64,000 nt of DNA from Guptibacillus hwajinpoensis. GTDB lineage: Bacteria; Bacillota; Bacilli; Bacillales; Guptibacillaceae. Below the pieces are notes generated by a model, which saw only the letters and a list, made by a program, of their open reading frames with translations, searched no databases and was not told where the DNA came from. This document shows, one piece after another, positions 45,540 through 61,010 of this stretch (the first letter of the stretch is position 1; each line of letters opens with the position of its first letter). Where the stretch lies: assembly GCF_001039475.1 (NCBI RefSeq), contig NZ_LELK01000004.1, positions 232,612 to 296,611 of the forward strand, read 5' to 3'. The translations under genes and the position numbers were made by a program.

Positions 45540-46169
45540 ATGGGTAAAGTATACGTGTTCGATCATCCATTGATTCAGCATAAGCTTACATACATTCGTG
45601 ACGAGAAAACGGGAACGAAAGAATTCCGAGAACTTGTCGACGAAGTAGCTGCACTAATGGCTTATGAAATTACAAGAGAGCTTCCAACTGAAGAAGTGAT
45701 GGTGAAAACGCCAGTAACAGAGGCAAAATCAAAAGTTCTTTCTGGTAAGAAGCTTGGACTAGTTCCAATCCTTAGAGCAGGTCTTGGGATGACTGATGGA
45801 ATTCTAAAGCTAATCCCAGCTGCAAAAGTAGGACACGTCGGTCTTTACCGTGATCCTGAAACACTCCAGCCAGTTGAGTACTACGTAAAGCTTCCACCTG
45901 ATATCGAAGAGCGTGAATTCATCGTAATCGATCCAATGCTCGCAACTGGTGGGTCTGCTGTTGAAGCGATCAACTCCCTTAAGAAACGCGGCGCAAAGAA
46001 CATTAAGATGATGTGTCTAATTGCAGCACCTGAAGGCGTTGAGCTTCTAAATGAAGCACATCCTGACGTTGATATTTACATTGCGGGTCTTGATGAGAAA
46101 CTGAACGAAAAAGGATATATTGTTCCAGGTCTTGGCGATGCCGGTGACCGCCTATATGGAACGAAGTAA
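45540..46169 (+). CDS. upp: Uracil phosphoribosyltransferase
   Basis: Salvages uracil to UMP with PRPP. The 209 residues beginning [16 protein letters not shown] equal B. subtilis Upp in length. The PRPP-binding loop is [12 protein letters not shown] near 131, and the C-terminal uracil-binding [12 protein letters not shown] is present. ATG at 45540 follows AAAAGGGGA; the GTG three codons earlier is less likely. Confidence 0.97.
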   Translation: MGKVYVFDHPLIQHKLTYIRDEKTGTKEFRELVDEVAALMAYEITRELPTEEVMVKTPVTEAKSKVLSGKKLGLVPILRAGLGMTDGILKLIPAAKVGHVGLYRDPETLQPVEYYVKLPPDIEEREFIVIDPMLATGGSAVEAINSLKKRGAKNIKMMCLIAAPEGVELLNEAHPDVDIYIAGLDEKLNEKGYIVPGLGDAGDRLYGTK

Positions 46170-46180
46170 AAAATAGACGA

Positions 46181-46218
46181 AAGACTCCCCCAATTTGTTT
46201 AGGGGAGTCTTTTTTTTA
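46181..46218 (+). terminator. Terminator of upp
   Basis: AAGACTCCCC pairs with GGGGAGTCTT, followed by eight T. Confidence 0.92.
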
Positions 46219-46279
46219 TTGCATCTAAGATTGTTGTTATGGTGGTCTTCAATAGAATCTATATAAAAAACCACACTCA

Positions 46280-46445
46280 GCTGATTGGAGCGGAAGGATG
46301 CTCGACTCCTGCGGGACTAGCGGGACAGGTGAGACCCCGCAGGCACGCCCCAGCGTGCCGAGGAGGCTCAGCGCACGCCCCAGCGTGCCGAGGAGGCTCA
46401 GCGCCCGCCCCGCGGAAAGCGAGCATCCTGAAGCGGAAATCAACC
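46280..46445 (+). repeat. GC-rich hairpin repeat with an internal duplication (family 1)
   Basis: Long-form core in which the segment carrying GCACGCCCCAGCGTGC and GAGGAGGCTCAGC is present twice in tandem. Outer GCTGATT and AATCA are intact. Confidence 0.85.
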
Positions 46446-46575
46446 GCACATTAGTTAAGATCCTACTACATAAAAGGAAGAGCAGAAATTGTCGGATGAC
46501 TGTAAATGTGAAAGAATAGTGACAATATTCGATATGAAATACAGGTAATCATTCCCTGTTAAAGACCAATATATC

Positions 46576-46624
46576 AACTCAGCTCCTGAAAGCGCTACTA
46601 TTGCTTGTCATGCTGGGTTTTTTA
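46576..46624 (+). terminator. Terminator-like hairpin upstream of the atp promoter
   Basis: AACTCAGC (46576-46583) pairs with GCTGGGTT (46612-46619), long loop with a smaller AAGC/GCTT pair, followed by TTTT. No gene precedes it within 400 bp, so its role is unclear. Confidence 0.4.
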
Positions 46625-46672
46625 GAAGTAATTCTATTTGTGAAATTGATCACACCATTTCCCCCAAACACA

Positions 46673-46701
46673 TTGACATGAAGAAGACCCTATTGTAGAC
46701 T
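46673..46701 (+). promoter_or_regulatory. Candidate promoter of the atp operon
   Basis: TTGACA (46673-46678), 17-bp spacer, TAGACT (46696-46701). Confidence 0.55.
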
Positions 46702-46783
46702 TACAAAGGGTATAGTGATAAGGTTTTCATTTGCTCTACACAACCTTTTAATTGACTTACCTTTTCGTAAAGGGGCGCTTGAT

Positions 46784-46981
46784 TTGAAGGCGATGGCAAT
46801 CCATACAACGATCCTATCTTACCTAGTTGGATCAATTCTTACGGGAATATTTGTTGGTAAGTGGATAGACAGCCTTTTCGACACCTTTCCACTTTTTCTA
46901 ATCATCGGGCTTTTCATTGGTCTTGGTGGTGGAGTATATGGTTTGGTACGTCTTCTACATAAGTTTACAGGGGAAGATTAA
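46784..46981 (+). CDS. atpZ: AtpZ-type small ATP synthase-associated membrane protein
   Basis: A two-segment membrane protein (about 65 residues from the TTG at 46784) with SYLVGSILTGIFVGKWID and FLIIGLFIGLGGGVYGL hairpin helices, typical of AtpZ/AtpI-like PF09527 proteins at the start of Bacillus atp operons. AtpZ has been linked to Mg2+/Ca2+ handling. AAAGGGGCG is 7 bases upstream of 46784; a GTG at 46715 would give 88 residues. atpI follows directly. Confidence 0.78.
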   Translation: MKAMAIHTTILSYLVGSILTGIFVGKWIDSLFDTFPLFLIIGLFIGLGGGVYGLVRLLHKFTGED

Positions 46982-48080
<1,099 letters not shown>

Positions 48081-48122
48081 AACAAGGTATCAATGAGTTA
48101 TTATCATATAAAATATTTATGA

Positions 48123-48356
<234 letters not shown>

Positions 48357-48391
48357 TTTAATTAGATAAAGATACAGATTTGTTTCATGAT

Positions 48392-48423
48392 GGCGGAGAA
48401 AGTTTCGAAATGAAACCTTCGCC
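48392..48423 (+). other. Intercistronic hairpin atpE-atpF
   Basis: GGCGGAG pairs with CTTCGCC and GTTTC with GAAAC inside, with a 3-base bulge. A T-containing stretch follows. It may stabilise the atpE end of the mRNA or cause partial termination. Confidence 0.6.
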
Positions 48424-48438
48424 TTTCGTTTTGTATGA

Positions 48439-49520
<1,082 letters not shown>

Positions 49521-49533
49521 AAGATAGGGGTGA

Positions 49534-51048
<1,515 letters not shown>

Positions 51049-51055
51049 GAGGGAT

Positions 51056-51071
51056 GCGGCGGAAACGCCGC
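51056..51071 (+). other. Intercistronic hairpin atpA-atpG
   Basis: GCGGCG-GAAA-CGCCGC is a perfect 6-bp GC stem with a GNRA tetraloop, 26 bp before atpG. Confidence 0.7.
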
Positions 51072-51097
51072 GGCCAGCTTAAAAGGTGGTGAAATGA

Positions 51098-51961
<864 letters not shown>

Positions 51962-51980
51962 TTTTAAAACACTAATGCTA

Positions 51981-52005
51981 CATAAGAGATCGTCGATCTC
52001 TTATG
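51981..52005 (+). other. Intercistronic hairpin atpG-atpD
   Basis: CATAAGAGATC and GATCTCTTATG form a perfect 11-bp stem with a 3-base loop, 32 bp before atpD; no T-run follows. Confidence 0.7.
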
Positions 52006-52015
52006 AGCAGCTTAA

Positions 52016-53446
<1,431 letters not shown>

Positions 53447-53521
53447 ATAAAAAGTAGGGCGGAGACCCATAGGCCTTCGCTCTCACTTTTGGCTATTTGG
53501 GCGATAAGCCAGCTTTTCTAA

Positions 53522-53949
<428 letters not shown>

Positions 53950-53950
<1 letters not shown>

Positions 53951-53987
53951 AAAGCATCAGAGGTGCAAACCTCTGATGCTTTTTTTA
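53950..53987 (+). terminator. Terminator of the atp operon
   Basis: AAAGCATCAGAGGT and ACCTCTGATGCTTT with a GCAA loop, followed by seven T; it begins at the stop codon. Confidence 0.93.
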
Positions 53988-54015
53988 TGTCTCATTTCTA
54001 AAGAAGGATTTTGAT

Positions 54016-54320
54016 AAGGCTTTTTCGGAGAGATTGTCGTTATTAATTGGTTGATTTCCGCTCCAGGATGCTCGCTTTCCGCGGGGCGGGCGGTGAGCCT
54101 CCTCGGCGCGCTTGGGCGCGCCTGCGGGGTCTCACCTGTCCCGCTAATCCCGCAGGAGTCGAGCATCCTTCCGCTCCAATCAGCTATGTGTAACCTCTCA
54201 TACGAAAAACCTATTATAAAAGAGCATATATAAAGAAGCTCACTGTTCACACTGTGGAAAGAGAGCATCTCAGAGTGGAAATCAACTGCTACTCTTATCG
54301 CAACAATGTGTATAAAGCTT
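54016..54320 (-). mobile_element. Composite MITE with long core and a degenerate second core
   Basis: The left end is AAGGCTTTTTC and the right end AAAGCTT. ATTTTGAT flanks both sides (54008-54015 and 54321-54328). The reversed long core is at about 54045-54188, with a GGCGCGC/GCGCGCC inner hairpin. A second, decayed core-like segment (GTGGAAAG...GTGGAAATCAAC) lies at 54251-54290. Nothing else was seen before the gene at 54342. Confidence 0.65.
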
Positions 54321-54341
54321 ATTTTGATTTGTTAATGTGCA

Positions 54342-54890
54342 TCATGTCACCATATCAAGTAACTTATTAATTGTTTTCCAATTGCGAATCGTTGCTTTGG
54401 GATCGAGCTTATTAAGTTTAGGGATTACCTTGGCATTCCGAATGCTGTCATAGAAAAGAAGATATACGTCCCTGCCATGGACATGAAATTCCTCTTTCTC
54501 AAAGGTACAAGACGATAAAGTTGTATTGGCTTCTTGGGAAGGATATTCAGATAAAAGCGCCACATATAAACTTTCCCCCGTAGAAGATGCTTCTGCTTTA
54601 GAAAGCTGTTCTTTACTGAAAGGACAGCTTTCTCTTATATTCTCTACCTCCTTAGCTGTTCTCAAGACAACTGGAACGGTTAAATCAAATGTTGCTTTTA
54701 TTTGTTTTTCAATTCTATCGCATAAGCTATCTTTTGGTTGATCTGAATCGAACAAGAGATTTCCACTCTGAATATACGTCTTTACATTGTTTAGATTCAT
54801 TTCTTCAAGCATAGTTCTCAAATCAGCCATTTTGATTTTATTTCTGCCACCAACGTTGATTCCTCGTAAAAACCCAATGTAATTCGTCAA
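54342..54890 (-). CDS. DUF1697 family protein
   Basis: A 182-residue cytosolic protein with the DUF1697 start (YIGFLRGINVGGRNKIKMADLR) and IQSGNLLFDS near 45. The biochemical function is unknown. TTG at 54890 lies 4 bases after GAGGGGTGG; an upstream GTG at 54905 overlaps that site. It lies with the next gene between the atp and nuo operons on the opposite strand. Confidence 0.8.
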   Translation of the reverse strand: MTNYIGFLRGINVGGRNKIKMADLRTMLEEMNLNNVKTYIQSGNLLFDSDQPKDSLCDRIEKQIKATFDLTVPVVLRTAKEVENIRESCPFSKEQLSKAEASSTGESLYVALLSEYPSQEANTTLSSCTFEKEEFHVHGRDVYLLFYDSIRNAKVIPKLNKLDPKATIRNWKTINKLLDMVT

Positions 54891-54968
54891 CGAGCCACCC
54901 CTCACTTTTTCGATCTTACCAAATCTAATTCGCTGAGGTTCCTGAAGTTCCTTTTTGAATGTAGTGGT

Positions 54969-55436
54969 TTAGAGATAATCGACTTCTGTAATAACCTTTA
55001 ATTGTTTTCGATCATAGACTTCATTCCATTTCTCCTTAGGATGAAGAAAATGACTCTTCTTTAAATAATCAGAGTAATAGGTAGCGAGTAGCTCCGATAA
55101 ATATGAGCGAATGTTCTCGATATCTTGATCTGTAAGAATTTCAGTATCATCTAGTGCGTTTCGTTTCATAATAAACAATTCTTTTTCTTCACTTGTAGCG
55201 AACTTTTTAAAATAACCCCACATATGCTCTAGTGTTGTCCGCATACCTTTTCTAGTGTAAGGAAGTTTTAGCGTGTCCTTCAATAAGGTGTAAACGCCTA
55301 GAAGCTGTTCGTTCGATTCGGCATTCTTTAATGCAGTACTAACGTTTTTGTAATGCTCGTACCCTTTTGCCATAACGGTATATTTGTTTCGCGCCCAAAG
55401 TTTTTCGGTTAATGTTCGGATTCGTTTAGTAGACAT
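54969..55436 (-). CDS. DUF1722 (YbgA-like) domain protein
   Basis: A 155-residue protein beginning [32 protein letters not shown]. This LW-KYxVMA-HY pattern and the HMWGYFKK and WNEVYDR segments match DUF1722, found as a stand-alone protein or joined to photolyase/DUF523 proteins. The role is unknown; a link to DNA repair has been suggested by its fusions. GAGGTGG precedes the ATG. The open frame extends 41 codons further without homology. Divergent from nuoA. Confidence 0.75.
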   Translation of the reverse strand: MSTKRIRTLTEKLWARNKYTVMAKGYEHYKNVSTALKNAESNEQLLGVYTLLKDTLKLPYTRKGMRTTLEHMWGYFKKFATSEEKELFIMKRNALDDTEILTDQDIENIRSYLSELLATYYSDYLKKSHFLHPKEKWNEVYDRKQLKVITEVDYL

Positions 55437-55557
55437 AAGACCACCTCTGCTCGAAATTTTAAAAAAACTTCCCAAGAAAAGCAAGAATAAGGTAAGAGAT
55501 GTTGAATTAGTATACAAGACTAGCATATTTAGCAGCACGATGAGAGGAGAGACCTGC

Positions 55558-55935
55558 ATGGGTGAATCGCTTAACGTGTACCAGAATAGTTACCTCTTTG
55601 TTATTATGTTTCTTATCCTTGCCCTTCTACTTCCAGCTATCGCTCTAACTGCTGGGAGATTCCTACGCCCATCAAAGCCATCCGCAGAAAAACAAACAAC
55701 CTATGAAAGCGGCATTGAGCCGTTCCACCAAAGCTGGATTCAGTATAATGTCCGATATTATTTATTCGGATTGTTATTTGTCATTTTCGATGTCGAAACC
55801 GTTTTCTTATACCCGTGGGCAGTTGCCTATCAGAAACTCGGTTTCTTTGCATTTATTGAAATGATGCTCTTCATCATCATGCTCTTTATTGGCTTACTAT
55901 ACGCATGGAAGAAGAAGGTGTTGAAATGGATCTGA
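55558..55935 (+). CDS. nuoA: NADH-quinone oxidoreductase subunit A
   Basis: A 125-residue membrane subunit with three helices and the loop [12 protein letters not shown] that carries the conserved Glu-Ser-Gly near the quinone site. The second helix region [15 protein letters not shown] is diagnostic. ATG at 55558 follows GAGAGGAGAGA. First gene of a tightly packed complex I operon; no clear promoter was found in the 121 bp upstream. Confidence 0.96.
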   Translation: MGESLNVYQNSYLFVIMFLILALLLPAIALTAGRFLRPSKPSAEKQTTYESGIEPFHQSWIQYNVRYYLFGLLFVIFDVETVFLYPWAVAYQKLGFFAFIEMMLFIIMLFIGLLYAWKKKVLKWI

Positions 55936-56444
55936 ATTTAGAAAACATTACACCAGAAGAATACGAAGAAATGAAGCAAAATGTCTTTCTAGCAACGCTC
56001 GAGAATGTAAAAGCCTGGGCGAGAAGTAACTCACTCTGGCCACTTACTTTTGGGCTTGCTTGTTGTGCCATAGAAATGATGGGATCTGGTGCATCGCATT
56101 ATGATTTGGACCGCTTCGGAACATTCTTCCGAACATCTCCAAGGCAGTCTGACGTCATGATTGTATCGGGAACCGTTACGAAGAAGATGGCTCCAGTCCT
56201 AAAGCGTCTCTACGATCAAATGCCTGAACCGAAGTGGGTCATTGCAATGGGATCCTGCGCAACAGCTGGAGGCCCTTATATCAATTCATATGCCGTTGTA
56301 AAAGGGGTCGATCAAATTGTGCCGGTCGATGTCTATATTCCAGGTTGTCCACCGAATCCCGCTGCCCTTATCTACGGAATAAATAAGCTACAGGAGAAAA
56401 TTCGATACGAAGCACGAACTGGAAAGCGGGTGACCAATCGATGA
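55926..56444 (+). CDS. nuoB: NADH-quinone oxidoreductase subunit B
   Basis: Carries the N2 4Fe-4S cluster next to the quinone site. The 172 residues have the cysteine ligands in [17 protein letters not shown] and PGCPPNP. Overlaps nuoA by 10 bases and nuoC by 4. The start at 55926 gives [16 protein letters not shown]; a GTG-like upstream extension is not needed. Confidence 0.97.
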   Translation: MDLNLENITPEEYEEMKQNVFLATLENVKAWARSNSLWPLTFGLACCAIEMMGSGASHYDLDRFGTFFRTSPRQSDVMIVSGTVTKKMAPVLKRLYDQMPEPKWVIAMGSCATAGGPYINSYAVVKGVDQIVPVDVYIPGCPPNPAALIYGINKLQEKIRYEARTGKRVTNR

Positions 56445-57619
56445 CCGATGGGAAGACACCTGAAGAGCTAGCTGAAGAAAAACGAAAAGCCGTTGAGGAT
56501 GCAAAGAGAAAAGCAGCAGAGCTTAGAAAAGAGCGAGAAAAACGGAATGCTACAGAGGCAAACCCAGAAGAAGATCTAGACCTCGCCAAAAAGAAAGCCG
56601 TAGCAGCAGCGAAGGCGAAAGCGGCAGCACTTCGAAAGAAAAAAGAGCTTGAATCTAGTACGGCAACCGAATCACCGGAAGAAAGCGAAGAATCATCTGG
56701 AGAAGAAGAAGATCTAGACCTCGCCAAAAAGAAAGCCGTAGCAGCAGCGAAGGCGAAAGCGGCAGCGCTTCGAAAGAAAAAAGAGCTTGAGTCTAGCACA
56801 GCAACCGAATCACCGGAGGAAAGCGAAGCCCCTTTTGGAGAAAAGGATGTCGACCTCGCCAAAAAGAAAGCTGTTGCCGCAGCAAAAGCCAAAGCAGCTG
56901 CTCTCAAGAAAAAGAAAGAATCAGGGGAGACTGGGGTCTATGATGATAAAGCGAAAGCGGCTGCAGCCGCTAAGGCAAAGGCCGCTGCATTAACGAAGAA
57001 AGCAGAAAAAGAGAGTGGCGACGATGACAAGGCGAAAGCAATCGCAATTGCCAAGGCAAAAGCTAAAGCAAAAGCTGCCGCGGCGGCTAAGGCGAAGGGA
57101 GCAAAGCCTAAAGAACCTGTTGTTGAGGAAGAGAAGCCGTCACATAATCAGCCAGTATTAGATGGTTATGTACAGATCATTCGAGAGAACCTCGGTGAAG
57201 ACCTATTAGAAGATGCGTACATCAATAGACTCGCAAAACATGTCCCAACTCTTGTTGCTAGGAAAGAGACGTATTTTAAGCTCGCTCAGTTTCTCAAATA
57301 CAACGAGCTTCTTGCTTTTGATTATTTGTCTGAAACGCATGGAACGGATTTTGAAACGCATATGGAGATTTACAATCATTTTTATTCGTATCAGAACAAT
57401 CAAAGTGTTGCTTTGAAAGTGAAGCTAGACCGGAATGAACCTGTCATTGATTCGCTAACTTCGCTTTGGGAGGGGGCAAACTGGCCTGAACGAGAAGGCT
57501 ATGATTTGCTGGGTATTAGGTTTAAGGGACATCCAAACTTAACGAGAATCATGATGCCAGATGATTGGGTTGGTCATCCGCTCAGAAAAGACTATGAACC
57601 GTATGATGTGGAGGTGTAG
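56441..57619 (+). CDS. nuoC: NADH-quinone oxidoreductase subunit C with long Ala/Lys/Glu-rich N-terminal extension
   Basis: The C-terminal ~165 residues form the 30-kDa (NuoC) domain, ending in [36 protein letters not shown], which fits against NuoB and NuoD. The first ~220 residues are low-complexity and probably helical, built from a 46-residue repeat (two nearly identical copies at DNA positions 56567-56704 and 56705-56842, then degenerate ones) with [19 protein letters not shown] blocks alternating with acidic blocks. Extended NuoC proteins are known in Bacillus; the role of the extension is unknown. Four-base overlap with nuoB. Confidence 0.95.
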   Translation: MTDGKTPEELAEEKRKAVEDAKRKAAELRKEREKRNATEANPEEDLDLAKKKAVAAAKAKAAALRKKKELESSTATESPEESEESSGEEEDLDLAKKKAVAAAKAKAAALRKKKELESSTATESPEESEAPFGEKDVDLAKKKAVAAAKAKAAALKKKKESGETGVYDDKAKAAAAAKAKAAALTKKAEKESGDDDKAKAIAIAKAKAKAKAAAAAKAKGAKPKEPVVEEEKPSHNQPVLDGYVQIIRENLGEDLLEDAYINRLAKHVPTLVARKETYFKLAQFLKYNELLAFDYLSETHGTDFETHMEIYNHFYSYQNNQSVALKVKLDRNEPVIDSLTSLWEGANWPEREGYDLLGIRFKGHPNLTRIMMPDDWVGHPLRKDYEPYDVEV

Positions 57620-57621
57620 CG

Positions 57622-58722
57622 ATGATTCGTACTGAGGAAATGCTATTGAATGTTGGACCGCAGCACCCCAGTACACACGGCGTGTTTCGCATTGTCCTGA
57701 AAATAGACGGTGAGATTATTAAGGAAGCAACGCCTGTCATAGGTTACCTTCACAGAGGGACGGAGAAGATTGCGGAGAATCTTCAATACACGCAAATCAT
57801 TCCTTATACAGACCGGATGGATTACCTTGCAGCTATGACGAACAACTACATCCTCTGTCATGCGGTGGAGACAATGATGGCGATGGAAATTCCGGAGCGA
57901 GCTGATTATCTACGTGTGATTGTTATGGAGCTTGGGAGAATTGCGAGTCACCTTGTCTGGTTTGGAACGTACTTGCTTGATATTGGTGCGATGAGTCCGT
58001 TTCTTTACGCGTTTCGTGAGCGCGAGGCGATTATCAATCTATTAACGGAAATTTCGGGTGGTAGATTGACGTTTAACTATATGCGCGTTGGTGGGGTGAA
58101 GTGGGATGCTCCTGACGGATGGATTGATAAAGTGCGAGAGTTTGTACCTTATATGAGAGAGCAGCTTGCTGGGTACCACGACCTTGTGACAGGTAATGAA
58201 ATTTTCATGGCGAGGATCAAAGGGGTAGGAGCGTACTCGAAAGAAGATGCGCTGTCTTATTCCTTAAGCGGTGCGAATCTTCGATGTACAGGTGTGAAGT
58301 GGGACCTTAGGAAGAACGAACCGTATTCCATTTACGATCGATTTAACTTCGACGTCCCTGTATTCCACGAAGGTGATGCATTGGCACGCTATAACTGTCG
58401 TATGGCAGAAATTGAAGAAGCATTAAAGATTGTTGAGCAAGCCGTTGAGCAGTTTCCTGAAGAAGGGCCATTCATGGCGAAAGTGCCGAGAATCATTAAG
58501 CCACCAGCTGGTGAAACGTATGTGAGAATTGAATCGCCGCGTGGAGAAATTGGCTGCTACATTGCATCGAAAGGAAAGAAAGAGCCTTACCGCTTAAAGT
58601 TCCGCCGACCGTCTTTTTATAATCTGCAAATCCTTCCAAAGCTTCTTGAAGGGGAAAACATCTCGAACTTAATTGCCATTCTAGGAGGCATTGATATCGT
58701 GCTCGGAGAGGTGGATGGCTGA
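57622..58722 (+). CDS. nuoD: NADH-quinone oxidoreductase subunit D
   Basis: The 49-kDa subunit lining the quinone cavity, related to the large subunit of [NiFe] hydrogenases. The 366 residues include GPQHPSTHGVFR near 13, with the quinone-binding His, and GYLHRGTEK near 41. The C-terminal LGGIDIVLGEVDG end is intact. Stand-alone D, not fused to C. Confidence 0.97.
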   Translation: MIRTEEMLLNVGPQHPSTHGVFRIVLKIDGEIIKEATPVIGYLHRGTEKIAENLQYTQIIPYTDRMDYLAAMTNNYILCHAVETMMAMEIPERADYLRVIVMELGRIASHLVWFGTYLLDIGAMSPFLYAFREREAIINLLTEISGGRLTFNYMRVGGVKWDAPDGWIDKVREFVPYMREQLAGYHDLVTGNEIFMARIKGVGAYSKEDALSYSLSGANLRCTGVKWDLRKNEPYSIYDRFNFDVPVFHEGDALARYNCRMAEIEEALKIVEQAVEQFPEEGPFMAKVPRIIKPPAGETYVRIESPRGEIGCYIASKGKKEPYRLKFRRPSFYNLQILPKLLEGENISNLIAILGGIDIVLGEVDG

Positions 58723-59729
58723 TGATCCAAAACATGCTTGAATCCACACCTAGTTACTTACAAACCGGCGGATTTTTCCTTGTTGGTGTAGCGATGTTGA
58801 TGGTTGTGCTTGGATTTGTAACCTACGCCATTCTTGCGGAGCGGAAAGTACTCGGATTTATGCAACTGCGGCATGGACCGAACCGAGTTGGAGGCAGATT
58901 TGGGTTACTGCAAACCGTTGCAGACATTCTTAAACTACTTTTAAAGGAAGATACGATTCCGCGCGATGCGGATCGACCGTTATTTATTATCGCGCCAGTT
59001 ATTGCTTTTGCACCAGCATTTCTCGTCATTGCGGTGCTACCACTAACAGAGCGAATTTCGTTTGCGAACATTGGAGTTGGCTTGCTTTACTATATTGCGA
59101 TATCTGGTATTACTACGATCGGAATTCTTGCAGGTGGATGGGCATCAAACAATAAGTACGCACTTCTTGGAAGTATGCGATCAGCAGCACAAATGATTTC
59201 TTATGAAATACCGCTCGTCATGAGCGTGATTGGCATCGTCCTCCTTACAGGTTCCCTTAATTTAAACGACATTATAGCAGAGCAACAATCTGTTGCGTTT
59301 CTATTTAAACAGCCGCTTGCTTTCTTTATTTTCCTCATTGCGTCGGTAGCAGAATTGAACCGAACGCCATTCGATTTACCTGAAGCTGAATCGGAGCTTG
59401 TAGCTGGCTATCATGTGGAGTACTCAGGATTTCGATGGGCATTCTTTATGCTTGCTGAGTACGTATACCTCTTTGCAATGGCATCGCTTACAACAATTCT
59501 CTTTCTTGGTGGATGGCAGGCGATTCCTTATTTAACGTTTATTCCAGGTGCGGTTTGGTTTGGGCTTAAGTTCATTTCCGTCGTGTTTGTCATGATTTGG
59601 ATTCGAGCAACGTTTCCACGTCTGCGAGCGGATCAGCTTATGTCGTTTGGATGGAAAGTTCTGCTACCACTTGCGCTATTGAATATTTTTCTCACGACCA
59701 TTGTCATCGAATTATTTCGTTCATTCTAG
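58722..59729 (+). CDS. nuoH: NADH-quinone oxidoreductase subunit H
   Basis: Membrane subunit joining the quinone module to the proton pumps. The 335 residues have about eight helices. The family loops are AERKVLGFMQLRHGPNRVGGRFGLLQ near 38 and LNRTPFDLPEAESELVAGYHVEYSG near 214. The start overlaps the nuoD stop by one base (TGATG); a second Met at 58734 is possible. Confidence 0.97.
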   Translation: MIQNMLESTPSYLQTGGFFLVGVAMLMVVLGFVTYAILAERKVLGFMQLRHGPNRVGGRFGLLQTVADILKLLLKEDTIPRDADRPLFIIAPVIAFAPAFLVIAVLPLTERISFANIGVGLLYYIAISGITTIGILAGGWASNNKYALLGSMRSAAQMISYEIPLVMSVIGIVLLTGSLNLNDIIAEQQSVAFLFKQPLAFFIFLIASVAELNRTPFDLPEAESELVAGYHVEYSGFRWAFFMLAEYVYLFAMASLTTILFLGGWQAIPYLTFIPGAVWFGLKFISVVFVMIWIRATFPRLRADQLMSFGWKVLLPLALLNIFLTTIVIELFRSF

Positions 59730-59748
59730 ATAAGGGAGGAAGCACAAC

Positions 59749-60168
59749 ATGCGTGGACTTGCGAAAGGCTTAGCTTACACCCTCAAAAACATGACCAAAG
59801 AAAAAGTGACATATAACTATCCAGATCAACCACTCGAAATGCCTGATCGATTTAGAGGCATTCAGAAATTCTATCCTGAGAAATGCATTGTTTGTAATCA
59901 GTGTGTAGCCATTTGCCCGACCGACTGCATCAGTCTCACTGGTAAGGCTCACCCTGATCCGAATAAAAAAGGAAAAATCATTGAAACGTACGATATCAAT
60001 TTCGAGATTTGTATTTTGTGCGACCTTTGTACAGAGGTGTGTCCGACTGAAGCGATTATCATGACAAACAATTTTGAGCTCGCTGAATTTAGCCGTGATG
60101 AACTGTTTAAGAATCTAGAATGGCTAGACGAAAATGATACAAACCTCAGAAAGGAAAATAAAGTATGA
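59749..60168 (+). CDS. nuoI: NADH-quinone oxidoreductase subunit I
   Basis: A 139-residue ferredoxin-like subunit with two 4Fe-4S motifs, CIVCNQCVAICP near 47 and CILCDLCTEVCP near 85, giving clusters N6a and N6b. AAGGGAGGAA precedes the ATG. In complexes lacking NuoEFG, electrons must enter here or through an unknown partner. Overlaps nuoJ by 4 bases. Confidence 0.97.
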   Translation: MRGLAKGLAYTLKNMTKEKVTYNYPDQPLEMPDRFRGIQKFYPEKCIVCNQCVAICPTDCISLTGKAHPDPNKKGKIIETYDINFEICILCDLCTEVCPTEAIIMTNNFELAEFSRDELFKNLEWLDENDTNLRKENKV

Positions 60169-60683
60169 CTGGTGAGCTGCTAGTCTTCATTGTGCTTTTT
60201 CTTATAACAATAACCGGTGGACTGCTGATGCTTAACCTCACTAAAGTGATTCATATGATGATGGCGCTTGTTCTAACATTTCTAGGTATCGCAGGTTTTT
60301 ACATTATGTTGTCTGCAGAATTTGTAGCGGTTGTTCAAATCTTAATTTATTCCGGTGCAATCACCATCATCATGTTGTTTGGGATCATGCTCACAAAACA
60401 TACAGAAGCAGAGCCAAAGACAGGGTGGGCAAAGAAGGGGGTTGTGTTCACTGGTATCGTCCTTTTCTTTCTTATTATGTTTAAAGGCATCCGAACGATC
60501 TCGCTTGGCCCACAGGCAGATGATCTTCATGTGAATAACACTGAACAAATCGGCATCATGCTTTATACAGATTATGTGATTCCGTTTGAGTTAGTTTCTG
60601 TGGTGCTCCTTGTCGCCCTCGTTGGAGCAGTTGTTCTTGCTAAGAAAGACGAGAAGGATGAGAAGGAAGGTGAGCAATCATGA
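60165..60683 (+). CDS. nuoJ: NADH-quinone oxidoreductase subunit J
   Basis: A five-helix membrane subunit of 172 residues with the pi-bulge helix region [17 protein letters not shown] near 64 that is diagnostic for NuoJ. The C-terminus is charged ([13 protein letters not shown]). Overlaps both neighbours by ATGA. Confidence 0.95.
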   Translation: MTGELLVFIVLFLITITGGLLMLNLTKVIHMMMALVLTFLGIAGFYIMLSAEFVAVVQILIYSGAITIIMLFGIMLTKHTEAEPKTGWAKKGVVFTGIVLFFLIMFKGIRTISLGPQADDLHVNNTEQIGIMLYTDYVIPFELVSVVLLVALVGAVVLAKKDEKDEKEGEQS

Positions 60684-60994
60684 GTTCCGTCCCGCTTTCT
60701 GCTTATCTTGTAACAGCACTGCTGCTGTTTTGTATGGGACTTTATGGCGCTTTAACAAAGCGTAATGCAGTCATTGTTCTAATCTCCATTGAATTAATGC
60801 TAAATGCTGTGAACCTGAACCTTGTTGCGTTTGCTAAATACGGTGTTGGGGCTTCCATTCGTGGACAGGTGTTCTCGCTTTTTACGATTACAGTTGCTGC
60901 AGCTGAAGCAGCCGTTGGTCTTGCTATTCTAATTGCTCTCTATCGAAACAGGGCAACCGTTAACGTTGATGAAATGAACACACTTAAAAAGTAG
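60680..60994 (+). CDS. nuoK: NADH-quinone oxidoreductase subunit K
   Basis: A 104-residue, three-helix subunit homologous to MrpC. The conserved Glu residues lie in [15 protein letters not shown] near 34 and [11 protein letters not shown] near 72. Overlaps nuoJ by 4 bases; nuoL follows after 16 bp. Confidence 0.96.
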   Translation: MSSVPLSAYLVTALLLFCMGLYGALTKRNAVIVLISIELMLNAVNLNLVAFAKYGVGASIRGQVFSLFTITVAAAEAAVGLAILIALYRNRATVNVDEMNTLKK

Positions 60995-61010
60995 CGAAGG
61001 GGGCATAAAA

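Noticed and set aside
56368-56907. 179-codon open frame on the minus strand opposite nuoC
   Set aside because: It is the antisense of the Ala/Lys repeat of nuoC, and its content is only the complement of that low-complexity sequence.
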